From contig OX457034.1 of the NCBI GenBank assembly GCA_949752745.1, positions 8,144,904 to 8,208,903 of the forward strand: a DNA stretch of 64,000 nt, written 5' to 3'. Source of the stretch: Protula sp. h YS-2021. Taxonomy: Eukaryota > Annelida > Polychaeta > Sabellida > Serpulidae. The number at the start of each line of letters is the position of its first letter. The stretch's first letter is position 1. The notes below the pieces were generated by a model that was not told where the DNA came from, ran no database searches, and saw only the letters and a list, made by a program, of their open reading frames with translations. Made by a program: the position numbers and the translations under genes. Positions 14,201 to 26,200 of the stretch are shown in pieces.

Positions 14201-17200
14201 TATTTTTCGTGTGGGCGATAATAGGGAACATTGGGCGATAATGCAAGAAAGTTGTAATTTTCGCTTTAAAAGTGCAGGAATCAATTCTGTGACCCAATAA
14301 TATGATCAATGTGATATTTTACGGGTGGGCGATAACAGGGAATATTGGGCGATAAAGCAAGAAAGTTGTAATTTTCGCTTTAAAAGTGCAGGAAACAATT
14401 CTAGGACCCGAAAATATGATAAATATAATATTTTTCGTGTGGGCGATAATAGGGAACATTGGGCGATAATGTAAGAAAGTTGTAATTTTCGCTTTAAAAG
14501 AGCAGGAATCAATTCTATAACCCGAAAATATGATAAGTATGATATTTTTCGGATGGGCGATAATAGGGAATATTGGGCGATAATGCAAGAAAGTTGTAAT
14601 TTTCGCTTTAAAAGTGCAGGGATCAATTATATGTCCCGAAAATATGAAAAATATGATATTTTTGGATGGGCGATAATAGGGAACATTGGGCGATAATGCA
14701 AGAAAGTTGTAATTTTCGCTTTAAAAGTGCAGGAATCAATTCTATGACCCGAAAATATGATAAATGTGATATTTTTCGTGTCGGCGATAATAGGGAACAT
14801 TGGGCGATAATGCAAGAAAGTTGTAATTTTCGCTTTTAAAGTGCAGGAAACAGTTCTGTGACCCGAAAATATCATAAATATAATATTTTTCGTGTGGGCG
14901 ATAATAGGTAACATTGGGCGATAATGTAAGAAAGTTGTAATTTTCGCTTTAAAAGAGCAGGGATCAATTCTAGGACCCGAAAATATGATAAATGTGATAT
15001 TTTTCGGATGGGCGATAATAGGGAATATTGGGCGATAATGCAAGAAAGTTGTAATTTTCGCTTTAAAAGTGCAGGGATCAATTCTATGACCCGAAAATAT
15101 GATAAATGTGATATTTTTCGGGTAGGCGATAATAGGGAATATTGGGCGATAATGTAAGAAAATTGTAATTTTCGCTTTAAAAGTGCAGGAATCAATTCTA
15201 TGACCCGAAAATATGATAAATATAATATTTTTCGTGTGGGCGATAATAGGGAACATTGGGCGATAATGTAAGAAAGTTGTAATTTTCGCTTTAAAAGAGC
15301 AGGAATCAATTCTATGACCCGAAAATATGATAAATGTGATATTTTTCGTGTGGGCGATAATAGGAAACATTGGGCGATAATGCAAGAAAGTTGTAATTTT
15401 CGCTTTAAAAGTGCAGGAATCAATTCTGTGACCCGAAAATATGATCAATGTGATATTTTACGGGTGGGCGATAACAGGGAATATTGGGCGATAAAGCAAG
15501 AAAGTTGTAATTTTCGCTTTAAAAGTGCAGGAAACAATTCTAGGACCCGAAAATATGATAAATATAATATTTTTCGTGTGGGCGATAATAGGGAACATTG
15601 GGCGATAATGTAAGAAAGTTGTAATTTTCGCTTTAAAAGAGCAGGAATCAATTCTATAACCCGAAAATATGATAAGTATGATATTTTTCGGATGGGCGAT
15701 AACAGGGAATATTGGGCGATAATGCAAGAAAGTTGTAATTTTCGCTTTAAAAGTGCTGGGATCAATTATATGTCCCGAAAATATGAAAAATATGATATTT
15801 TTGGATGGGCGATAATAGGGAACATTGGGCGATAATGCAAGAAAGTTGTAATTTTCGCTTTAAAAGTGCAGGAATCAATTCTATGACCCGAAAATATGAT
15901 AAATGTGATATTTTTCGTGTCGGCGATAATAGGGAACATTGAGCGATAATGCAAGAAAGTTGTAATTTTCGCTTTTAAAGTGCAGGAAACAGTTCTGTGA
16001 CCCGAAAATATCATAAATATAATATTTTTCGTGTGGGCGATAATATGTAACATTGGGCGATAATGTAAGAAAGTTGTAATTTTCGCTTTAAAAGAGCAGG
16101 AATCAATTCTAGGACCCGAAAATATGATAAATGTGATATTTTTCGGATGGGCGATAATAGGGAATATTGGGCGATAATGCAAGAAAGTTGTAATTTTCGC
16201 TTTAAAAGTGCAGGGATCAATTCTATGACCCGAAAATATGATAAATGTGATATTTTTCGGGTGGGCGATAATAGGGAATATTGGGCGATAATGTCAGAAA
16301 ATTGTAATTTTCGCTTTAAAAGTGCAGGAATCAATTCTATGACCCGAAAATATGATAAATGTGATATTTTTCGTGTTGACGATAGTAGGGAACATTGGGC
16401 GATAATGCAAGAAAGTTGTAATTTTCGCTTTAAAAGTGCAGGAATCAATTCTGTGACCCGAAAATATGATCAATTTGATATTTTACGGGTGGGCGATAAC
16501 AGGGAATATTGGGCGATAAAGCAAGAAAGTTGTAATTTTCGCTTTAAAAGTGCAGGAAACGATTCTAGGACCCGAAAATATGATAAATATAATATTTTTC
16601 GTGTGGGCGATAATAGGGAACATTGGGCGATAATGTAAGAAAGTTGTAATTTTCGCTTTAAAAGAGCAGGAATCAATTCTATGACCCGAAAATATGATAA
16701 ATGTGATATTTTTCGTGTGGGCGATAATAGGGAACATTGGGCGATAATGCAAGAAAGTTGTAATTTTCGCTTTAAAAGTGCAGGAATCAATTCTGTGACC
16801 CGAAAATATGATCAATGTGATATTTTACGGGTGGGCGATAACAGGGAATATTGTGCGATAAAGCAAGAAAGTTGTAATTTTCGCTTTAAAAGTGCAGGAA
16901 ACAATTCTAGGACCCGAAAATATGATAAATATAATATTTTTCGTGTGGGCGATAATAGGGAACATTGGGCGATAATGTAAGAAAGTTGTAATTTTCGCTT
17001 TAAAAGAGCAGGAATCAATTCTGTGACCCGAAAATATGATAAATGTGATATTTTTCGTGTGGGCGATAATAGGGAACATTGGGCGATAATGCAAGAAAGT
17101 TGTAATTTTCGCTTTAAAAGTGCAGGAATCAATTCTGTGACCCGAAAATATGATCAATGTGATATTTTACGGGTGGGCGATAACAGGGAATATTGGGCGA

Positions 17201-20200
17201 TAAAGCAAGAAAGTTGTAATTTTCGCTTTAAAAGTGAAGGAAACAATTCTAGGACCCGAAAATATGATAAATATAATATTTTTCGTGTGGGCGATAATAG
17301 GGAACATTGGGCGATAATGTAAGAAAGTTGTAATTTTCGCTTTAAAAGAGCAGGAATCAATTCTATAACCCGAAAATATGATAAGTATGATATTTTTCGG
17401 ATGGGCGATAATAGGGAATATTGGGCGATAATGCAAGAAAGTTGTAATTTTCGCTTTAAAAGTGCAGGGATCAATTATATGTCCCGAAAATATGAAAAAT
17501 ATGATATTTTTGGATGGGCGATAATAGGGAACATTGGGCGATAATGCAAGAAAGTTGTAATTTTCGCTTTAAAAGTGCAGGAATCAATTCTATGACCCGA
17601 AAATATGATAAATGTGATATTTTTCGTGTCGGCGATAATAGGGAACATTGGGCGATAATGCAAGAAAGTTGTAATTTTCGCTTTTAAAGTGCAGGAAACA
17701 GTTCTGTGACCCGAAAATATCATAAATATAATATTTTTCGTGTGGGCGATAATAGGTAACATTGGGCGATAATGTAAGAAAGTTGTAATTTTCGCTTTAA
17801 AAGAGCAGGAATCAATTCTAGGACCCGAAAATATGATAAATGTGATATTTTTCGGATGGGCGATAATAGGGAATATTGGGCGATAATGCAAGAAAGTTGT
17901 AATTTTCGCTTTAAAAGTGCAGGGATCAATTCTATGACCCGAAAATATGATAAATGTGATATTTTTCGGGTAGGCGATAATAGGGAATATTGGGCGATAA
18001 TGTCAGAAAATTGTAATTTTCGCTTTAAAAGTGCAGGAATCAATTCTATGACCCGAAAATATGATAAATGTGATATTTTTCGTGTTGACGATAATAGGGA
18101 ACATTGGGCGATAATGCAAGAAAGTTGTAATTTTCGCTTTAAAAGTGCAGGAATCAATTCTGTGACCCGAAAATATGATCAATTTGATATTTTACGGGTG
18201 GGCGATAACAGGGAATATTGGGCGATAAAGCAAGAAAGTTGTAATTTTCGCTTTTAAAGTGCAGGAAACAATTCTAGGACCCGAAAATATGATAAATATA
18301 ATATTTTTCGTGTGGGCGATAATAGGGAACATTGGGCGATAATGTAAGAAAGTTGTAATTTTCGCTTTAAAAGAGCAGGAATCAATTCTATGACCCGAAA
18401 ATATGATAAATGTGATATTTTTCGTGTGCGCGATAATAGGGAACATTGGGCGATAATGCAAGAAAGTTGTAATTTTCGCTTTAAAAGTGCAGGAATCAAT
18501 TCTGTGACCCGAAAATATGATCAATGTGATATTTTACGGGTGGGCGATAACAGGGAATATTGGGCGATAAAGCAAGAAAGTTGTAATTTTCGCTTTAAAA
18601 GTGCAGGAAACAATTCTAGGACCCGAAAATATGATAAATATAATATTTTTCGTGTGGGCGATAATAGGGAACATTGGGCGATAATGTAAGAAAGTTGTAA
18701 TTTTCGCTTTAAAAGAGCAGGAATCAATTCTATAACCCGAAAATATGATAAGTATGATATTTTTCGGATGGGCGATAATAGGGAATATTGGGCGATAATG
18801 CAAGAAAGTTGTAATTTTCGCTTTAAAAGTGCAGGGATCAATTATATGTCCCGAAAATATGAAAAATATGATATTTTTGGATGGGCGATAATAGGGAACA
18901 TTGGGCGATAATGCAAGAAAGTTGTAATTTTCGCTTTAAAAATGCAGGAATCAATTCTATGACCCGAAAATATGATAAATGTGATATTTTTCGTGTCGGC
19001 GATAATAGGGAACATTGGGCGATAATGCAAGAAAGTTGTAATTTTGGCTTTTAAAGTGCAGGAAACAGTTCTGTGACCCGAAAATATCATAAATATAATA
19101 TTTTTCGTGTGGGCGATAATAGGTAACATTGGGCGATAATGTAAGAAAGTTGTAATTTTCGCTTTAAAAGAGCAGGAATCAATTCTAGGACCCGAAAATA
19201 TGATAAATGTGATATTTTTCGGATGGGCGATAATAGGGAATATTGGGCGATAATGCAAGAAAGTTGTAATTTTCGCTTTAAAAGTGCAGGGATCAATTCT
19301 ATGACCCGAAAATATGATAAATGTGATACTTTTCGTGTGGGCGATAATAGGGAATATTGGGCGATAATGTAAGAAAATTGTAATTTTCGCTTTAAAAGTG
19401 CAGGAATCAATTCTATGACCCGAAAATATGATAGATGTGATATTTTTCGTGTTGACGATAATAGGGAACATTGGGCGATAATGCAAGAAAGTTGTAATTT
19501 TCGCTTTAAAAGTGCAGGAATCAATTCTGTTACCCGAAAATATGATCAATTTGATATTTTACGGGTGGGCGATAACAGGGAATATTGGGCGATAAAGCAA
19601 GAAAGTTGTAATTTTCGCTTTAAAAGTGCAGGAAACGATTCTAGGACCCGAAAATATGATAAATATAATATTTTTCGTGTGGGCGATAATAGGGAACATT
19701 GGGCGATAATGTAAGAAAGTTGTAATTTTCGCTTTAAAAGAGCAGGAATCAATTCTATGACCCGAAAATATGATAAATGTGATATTTTTCGTGTGGGCGA
19801 TAATAGGGAACATTGGGCGATAATGCAAGAAAGTTGTAATTTTCGCTTTAAAAGTGCAGGAATCAATTCTGTGACCCGAAAATATGATCAATGTGATATT
19901 TTACGGGTGGGCGATAACAGGGAATATTGTGCGATAAAGCAAGAAAGTTGTAATTTTCGCTTTAAAAGTGCAGGAAACAATTCTAGGACCCGAAAATATG
20001 ATAAATATAATATTTTTCGTGTGGGCGATAATAGGGAACATTGGGCGATAATGTAAGAAAGTTGTAATTTTCGCTTTAAAAGAGCAGGAATCAATTCTAT
20101 AACCCGAAAATATGATAAATATGATATTTTTCGGATGGGCGATAATACGGAAAATTGGGCGATAATGCAAGAAAGTTGTAATTTTCGCTTTAAAAGTGCA

Positions 20201-23200
20201 GGAATCAATTCTATGACCCGAAAATATGATAAATGTGATATTTTACGGGTGGGCGATAATAGGGAATATTGGGCGATAATGTAAGAAAATTGTAATTTTC
20301 GCTTTAAAAGTGCAGGAATCAATTCTGTGACTCGAAAATATGATAAATATGATATTTTTCGGATGGTCGATAATAGGGAACATTGGGCGATAGTGCAAGA
20401 AAGTTGTAATTTTCGCTTTAAAAGTGCAGGAAACAATTCTATGACCCGAAAATATGATAAATGTGATATTTTTCGTGTGGGCGATAATAGTTAACATTGG
20501 GCGATAATGTAAGAAAGTTGTGATTTTCGCTTTAAAAGTGCAATAATCAATTCTATGACCCGAAAATATGATAAATATGATATTTTTCGTGTCGGCGATA
20601 ATAGGGAACATTGGGCGATAATGCAAGAAAGTTGTAATTTTCGCTTTAAAAGTGCAGGAATCAATTCTATGACCCGAAAATATGATAAATGTGATATTTT
20701 TCGGATGGGCGATAATAGGGAATATTGGGCGATAATGCAAGAAAGTTGTAATTTTCGCTTTAAAAGTGCAGGAAACAATTCTAGGACCCGAAAATATGAT
20801 AAATATAATATTTTTCGGGTGGGCGATAATAGGGAACATTGGGCGATAATGTACGAATGTTGTGACCCGCGCATCAAGACAACCTAAGGAAACTTGTGCA
20901 CTTGTCCAAAATAAGTACGAAAGTAAAATAAACATGCGCATTGGTCTGGAATAAGAACCGCGCATTAATCTTTATTAAGTTAAATAAACATGTGCACTGT
21001 TCCAAAATGAGAGCCGCGCATCAACGCAAATTAAATAAAAATGCGCACTTGTCTGAATTAGAACCGCGCATCGAGGCAAGTCATATAAATATGCGCACTG
21101 GTCGAAATGCGAGCGTTGTTTGAAGGTATCTATGGCAATCTATCCAGTCTACCAGATATACAAAAAATCTGTTCCCCATTTTTCTGGGAAAGAAATCTTT
21201 GTATGCATTTATCGGTCTATGTTCTGGTCCGGTGCTAAATTAATTATTGAGCTAGCTCTTTGCCGTCTCATCTTTTGAAGCTTGATATTTCAGGAAAATT
21301 CCTTCGCTCATGCACGCTGGAATGGGTCTTATTGCTTTTCGTAAGCTGGGACTTTGTCCTTGGACAAACTTGTTTATAAATTAAACAATAGAATAGTTTG
21401 AGTGTTGTCCGTCCGTCTAGTCATTCGTCCGTCTACTGCTAGTACTGTTACTCCCACTCTGCAAATCCGTTCCTATGATATTTGATATATAGATGACCTG
21501 TCACAGTGGTTTGGTGCACGTTGTTTTTATTTTGACCTTGACCCAATTTCAAGCTCACACTAGCCACTGTTTGACTAAGACACACACAGACAGTTGTTGG
21601 TCTTAACTGTGAATTCCGGTTGGGGCTTTGGTTGGGGACGATGGTTGGTTTTAACTATGAATTCCGGTTGGGGCTGTGTTTGGGGACGATGGTTGGCCTT
21701 AAGTGCGAATTCCGGTTGGGGCTGTGGCTGGGGACGATGGTTGGTTTTAAAATGCGAATTCCGGTTGGGGCTGTGGTTGGGGACGATGGTTGGTCTTAAC
21801 TCTGAATTCCGGTTGGGCCTGTGGTTGGGGACGATGGTTGGTCTTAACTGTGAACTTCGGTTGGGCGCTGTGGTTGGGGACGATGGTTGGTCTCAACTGT
21901 GAACTCCGGTTGCGGGCTGTGGTTGGGGACGATGGTTGGTCTTAGCTATGAATTCCGGTTGGAGCTGTGGTTGGGGACGATGGTTGGCCTTAACTGTGAA
22001 CTCCAGTTGGGGGCTGTGGTTGGGGACGATGGTTGGTCTTAACTATGAATTCCGGTTGGGGGCTGTGGTTGGGGACGATGGTTGGCCTTAACTGTGACCT
22101 CCAGTTGGGGACTGTGGTTGGGGACGATGGCATGTGTTAACGGATGTATTCTTTATCTTGGTTGTAGTTTTGTGGTAAGTGAGATTTTATCGGGAACAAC
22201 CCGCGAGAACATTGTGGAAAACATCCATTCGGAACTGATAAGAATATCGACGGAAGCGAACAACGGGAAGGTGCCCCTGGAGCTGTTCTACATCACCAAG
22301 GTGCGTGCAGACAACATTCTGTCCAGTCCAATCTGTACATGGTACAGGCAAACTGTCACATTAGGCAGTTTAAAAAGTGCCTGTAAATTTCAGGCAGTTT
22401 ATAAACTGCCTGGTTCGGTCAGCCATGTTGTAAACTCTCTGGTTCGTGCAGCCACATTGTAAACTGCCTGGTTTTAACGATCAAAGATTTGACAGTTTGA
22501 TTGAAATGGTGTTTACTTTGTAGTGTTAACTGTGAGTGAGCGGACTTGAATGTTAAATATTTTTCACAAAGTTTCGGGCGTCGATCGATAGTCTCGGAGG
22601 AGTTGGTGGGGAGAGGAGTGGCAGGAGTGGTAGTGCGAGAGACTTCATACCCCCCCCCCCCTCTACCTCCCCTTTTTTTTGTTACAAGTGCACGTGCACT
22701 TTCAACCGTTCACGCATCAATAAATATGTCTTCAGCAATTGACGAAGAACCCGGAGGATTACCCAGACAAGAGGAGCCTGTCCCACGTGCAGGTGGCGCT
22801 GAGGCTCAACTCCAAGGGCGGGCGGAAAATGCGTGCGGGCGACACCGTGTATTACGTCATCTGTGAGGTGAGCGATACCATGTATTACGTCATCTGTGAG
22901 GTGAGCGATAGCGTGTATTACGTCATCTGTGAGGTGAGCGATAGCGTGTATTACGTCATCTGTGAGGTGAGCGATACCGTGCATTACGTCATCTGTGAGG
23001 TGAGTGATACCGTATATTACGTCATCTGTGAGGTAAGCGACACCGTGTATTACGTCATCTGTGAGGTAAGTGACACCATGCATTACGTCATCTCTGAGGT
23101 AAGTGATACCATGTATTACGTCATCTGTGAGGTGAGCGATACCGTGTATTACGTCATCTGTGAGGTGAGCGATACCGTGTATTACATCATCTGTGAGGTG

Positions 23201-26200
23201 GCGATACATGTATTACGTCATCTGTGAGGTGAGCGATACCATGTATTACGTCATCTGTGAGGTGAGCAATACCATGTATTACGTCATCTGTGAGGTAAAT
23301 GATACCATGTATTACGTCATCTGCGAGGTAAGTGATACCGTGTATTACGTCATCTGTGACGTAAGTGATGCCATGTATTACGTCATCTGTGAGGTAAGCG
23401 ATACCGTGCATTACGTCATCTCTGAGGTAAGTGATACCATGTATTACGTCATCTGTGAGGTGAGCGATACCGTGTATTACGTCATCTGTGAGGTGAGCGA
23501 TACCGTGTATTACGTCATCTGTGAGGTGGCGATACATGTATTACGTCATCTGTGAGGTGAGCGATACCATGTATTACGTCATCTGTGAGGTGAGCAATAC
23601 CATGTATTACGTCATCTGTGAGGTAAGCGACACCGTGTATTACGTCATCTGTGAGGTAAGTGACACCATGCATTACGTCATCTCTGAGGTAAGTGATACC
23701 ATGTATTACGTCATCTGTGAGGTGAGCGATACCGTGTATTACGTCATCTGTGAGGTAAGTGATACCATGTATTACGTCATCTGTGAGGTGAGTGATACCG
23801 TGTATTGCGTCATCTGTGAGGTAAGTGATACCATGTATTACGTCATCTGTGAGGTGAGCGATACCGTGTATTACGTCATCTGTGAGGTGAGCGATACCGT
23901 GTATTGCGTCATCTGTGACGTAAGTGATGCCATGTATTACGTCATCTGTGAGGTACGTGATACCATGTATTACGTCATCTGTGATGTAAGCGATATCTTG
24001 TATTACGTCCTCTCTGAGGTAAGTGATACCGTGTATTACGTCATCTGTGAGGTAAGTGGTACCATGTATTGCATCATCTGTGAGGTAAGTGATGCCATGT
24101 ATTACGTCATTTGTGAGGTAAGTGATACCGTGTATTACGTCATCTGTGAGGTGAGCGATACCATGTATTACGTCATCTGTGAGGTAAGTGATACCATGCA
24201 TTACGTAAGTCTGATACCACTTAATGTACAAACGAAACATATTTTATAAATTCTAGTTAGAATATTTAAGTGATATTATTAGAATAAATTATATGATGAG
24301 GCATATTTAAAAAAAAAATATTTAATTTCCTTTGATGATGAAGCATTGTATTTCAAATACTCTGTAGGACGGAAGCATTCAGGCAGCCTCACAACGAGCC
24401 TACCATCCAGACGAAGTGCTCAAGAGTGACAGCCTAAAAATAGACATGAAGTACTACCTGGCGCATCAGGTGCACCCGGTGGTGGCGCGTCTCTGTGACC
24501 CCATTGACGGCACGGACGCGGCTCACATAGCTGAGTGTCTGGGTACGCTCTTTGTTCCTCTCCGTCTCTCGTCTTTCTTCGTTGTTGTCTTCCTGTTTCT
24601 TTTCTTCATTCTTTTTCTGTCCCCATTCTGTTTAGCTGTTGCGAAAAAATGTAACCGAGAACTCTGTTGTGGTCCTTCCCTTACCTTCCCTCCCCTCCCC
24701 TCCCCTGCCCTCCCTTGCCCTCCTCTCCCCTGCCCTCCCCTCCCCTTCCCTCCCCTCACCTCACCTGTAACCAAGAACTCTGTTCTGCTTCTCCCCTCCA
24801 CTCCCCTCCCCTCCCCTCCCCTCGCCCTGCCCTCCCCTTCCCCTGCCCTGCCCTCCCCTGCCTTGCCCTCCCCTCCCTCCCCCTCCCCCTCCCCTCCCCT
24901 CCAAAATAATATCAAACCGGAAGTGTGCGCTTCGACTGGCAGGCCTTGACCCGACCGGATATCGGCAAGCGATGCGCGCGGCCGAGAACGAGGAAGACGA
25001 GGCGCTGCTAGGTGGCGCTGCCATCAGCGACGAAGAGCGCTACAAGGACTGCGAGCGCCTCAAGTTCGCCTGCCCCAGCTGCCAGAAAGACGTCATATTA
25101 GATGCTCCCTTCACTGGCGCGGTAAGAAAAAATGCGTGCTCCCTTACTTTCGCTGTTGGTGACGACATGGTGAAACAAAATTGTAACTGTTTTTAATGTG
25201 AACTGTTGCTTTGACGTCAAAAATATATGTACGACTTTTTAACCCATTGAAGTTCTGTGACAATAATAAAATTATAAAAAATAAACTAAAGATGGAGCAT
25301 GCAGCTCTGGTATAGTGCAGGGGTTTTGTCTTTTTGTTCAGCGGTAGAAAATGACTTGTTTTTTGTTTTCAGGGGGAATATATCGAAGCCTCTTTGGAGA
25401 AATGTCCCGGCTGTAAGTGCCGCCTCACTGAATACCGGCCCCTCATCATGAACAGGCTCACCATGTGTATACGGGCCCACGTCAATAGATATTACCAGGT
25501 GAAAAAAAAAATACATAGAAAAACAAGAACCTAATTCACTTGTCCTCTTTGTAAGTGCCGCCTCACTGAATACCGGCCCCTCATCATGAACAGAATCACC
25601 ATGTGTATACGGGCCCACGTCAATAGATATTACCAGGTGAAAAAATGTATAGAAAAAACCTAATTCACTTGGTTAAATTGCCGAATAAAGGAGCACTGCT
25701 TTGGTTCGACAGATACAGACACAAGAATTATCTGCAAAACTATCACTTTCAATTGAAATTTTATCGGACCTAAGTTTGTTTTGACCCCCACCCCCCCCCC
25801 ACCCCCTCCCGTTCTCTTCCGCCCTCTCTCTCTTCTGTGGTTGTGTTTGATTGTTTATGTTATAGTACACCTATGCTTGCCAAGTTTAAATTGCCAATAT
25901 TCTGTAAACAAATTGAAAGGCCCATTTAACGTACATATATTTAAAACAATTTGCATCTGTTAATTACTGGTAAGCGGTCAGTCCGCAGTGCCTGGACAGG
26001 TTGATTGACTTGTGGCCTTGACCGCTGAAGTGATTGACAGGTCAGACTTGGTGCCTGGATGAGGGCCGATACTTCGCAACGAGCCTGCATTTTTTATTTT
26101 GCCGTGAAACGCAGCGGACTCTTCACATGTCTTTTTCTCTGTGTGTGGTTGGGGGAGGGGGGTGGGGGAGGGAGGGGGGTGGGGGAGAGGAGGGAGGGAG

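Larger units (their letters stand above)
2966..22167 (+). other. POLA1: Giant POLA1 intron (19.2 kb)
   Basis: The donor is gtaggt at 2966 and the acceptor ttgtag at 22162-22167. The intron holds a 22-bp minisatellite, a hAT remnant, a 200-base gap of unknown sequence, the 114-bp satellite array, a ~57-bp array and a 48-bp array. The flanking exons join in frame to give a sequence collinear with known POLA1, which supports it being one intron and not two gene copies. Confidence 0.8.

Noticed and set aside
4973..20862. CRISPR array
   Set aside because: Units are contiguous tandem monomers without unique spacers, and the genome is eukaryotic.
4970..20965. Many open frames of 90-270 codons on both strands
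   Set aside because: They follow from a 114-bp tandem unit (38 codons) low in stops; the same peptide recurs in several frames and strands.
22682..24240. Minus-strand frames of [10 protein letters not shown] repeats
   Set aside because: Antisense of the 33-bp exon-derived array; no splice or start context.
24416..24949. 177-codon frame starting in POLA1 exon f
   Set aside because: It leaves the exon at the donor (24,543) and then reads a C/T-rich intron tract.
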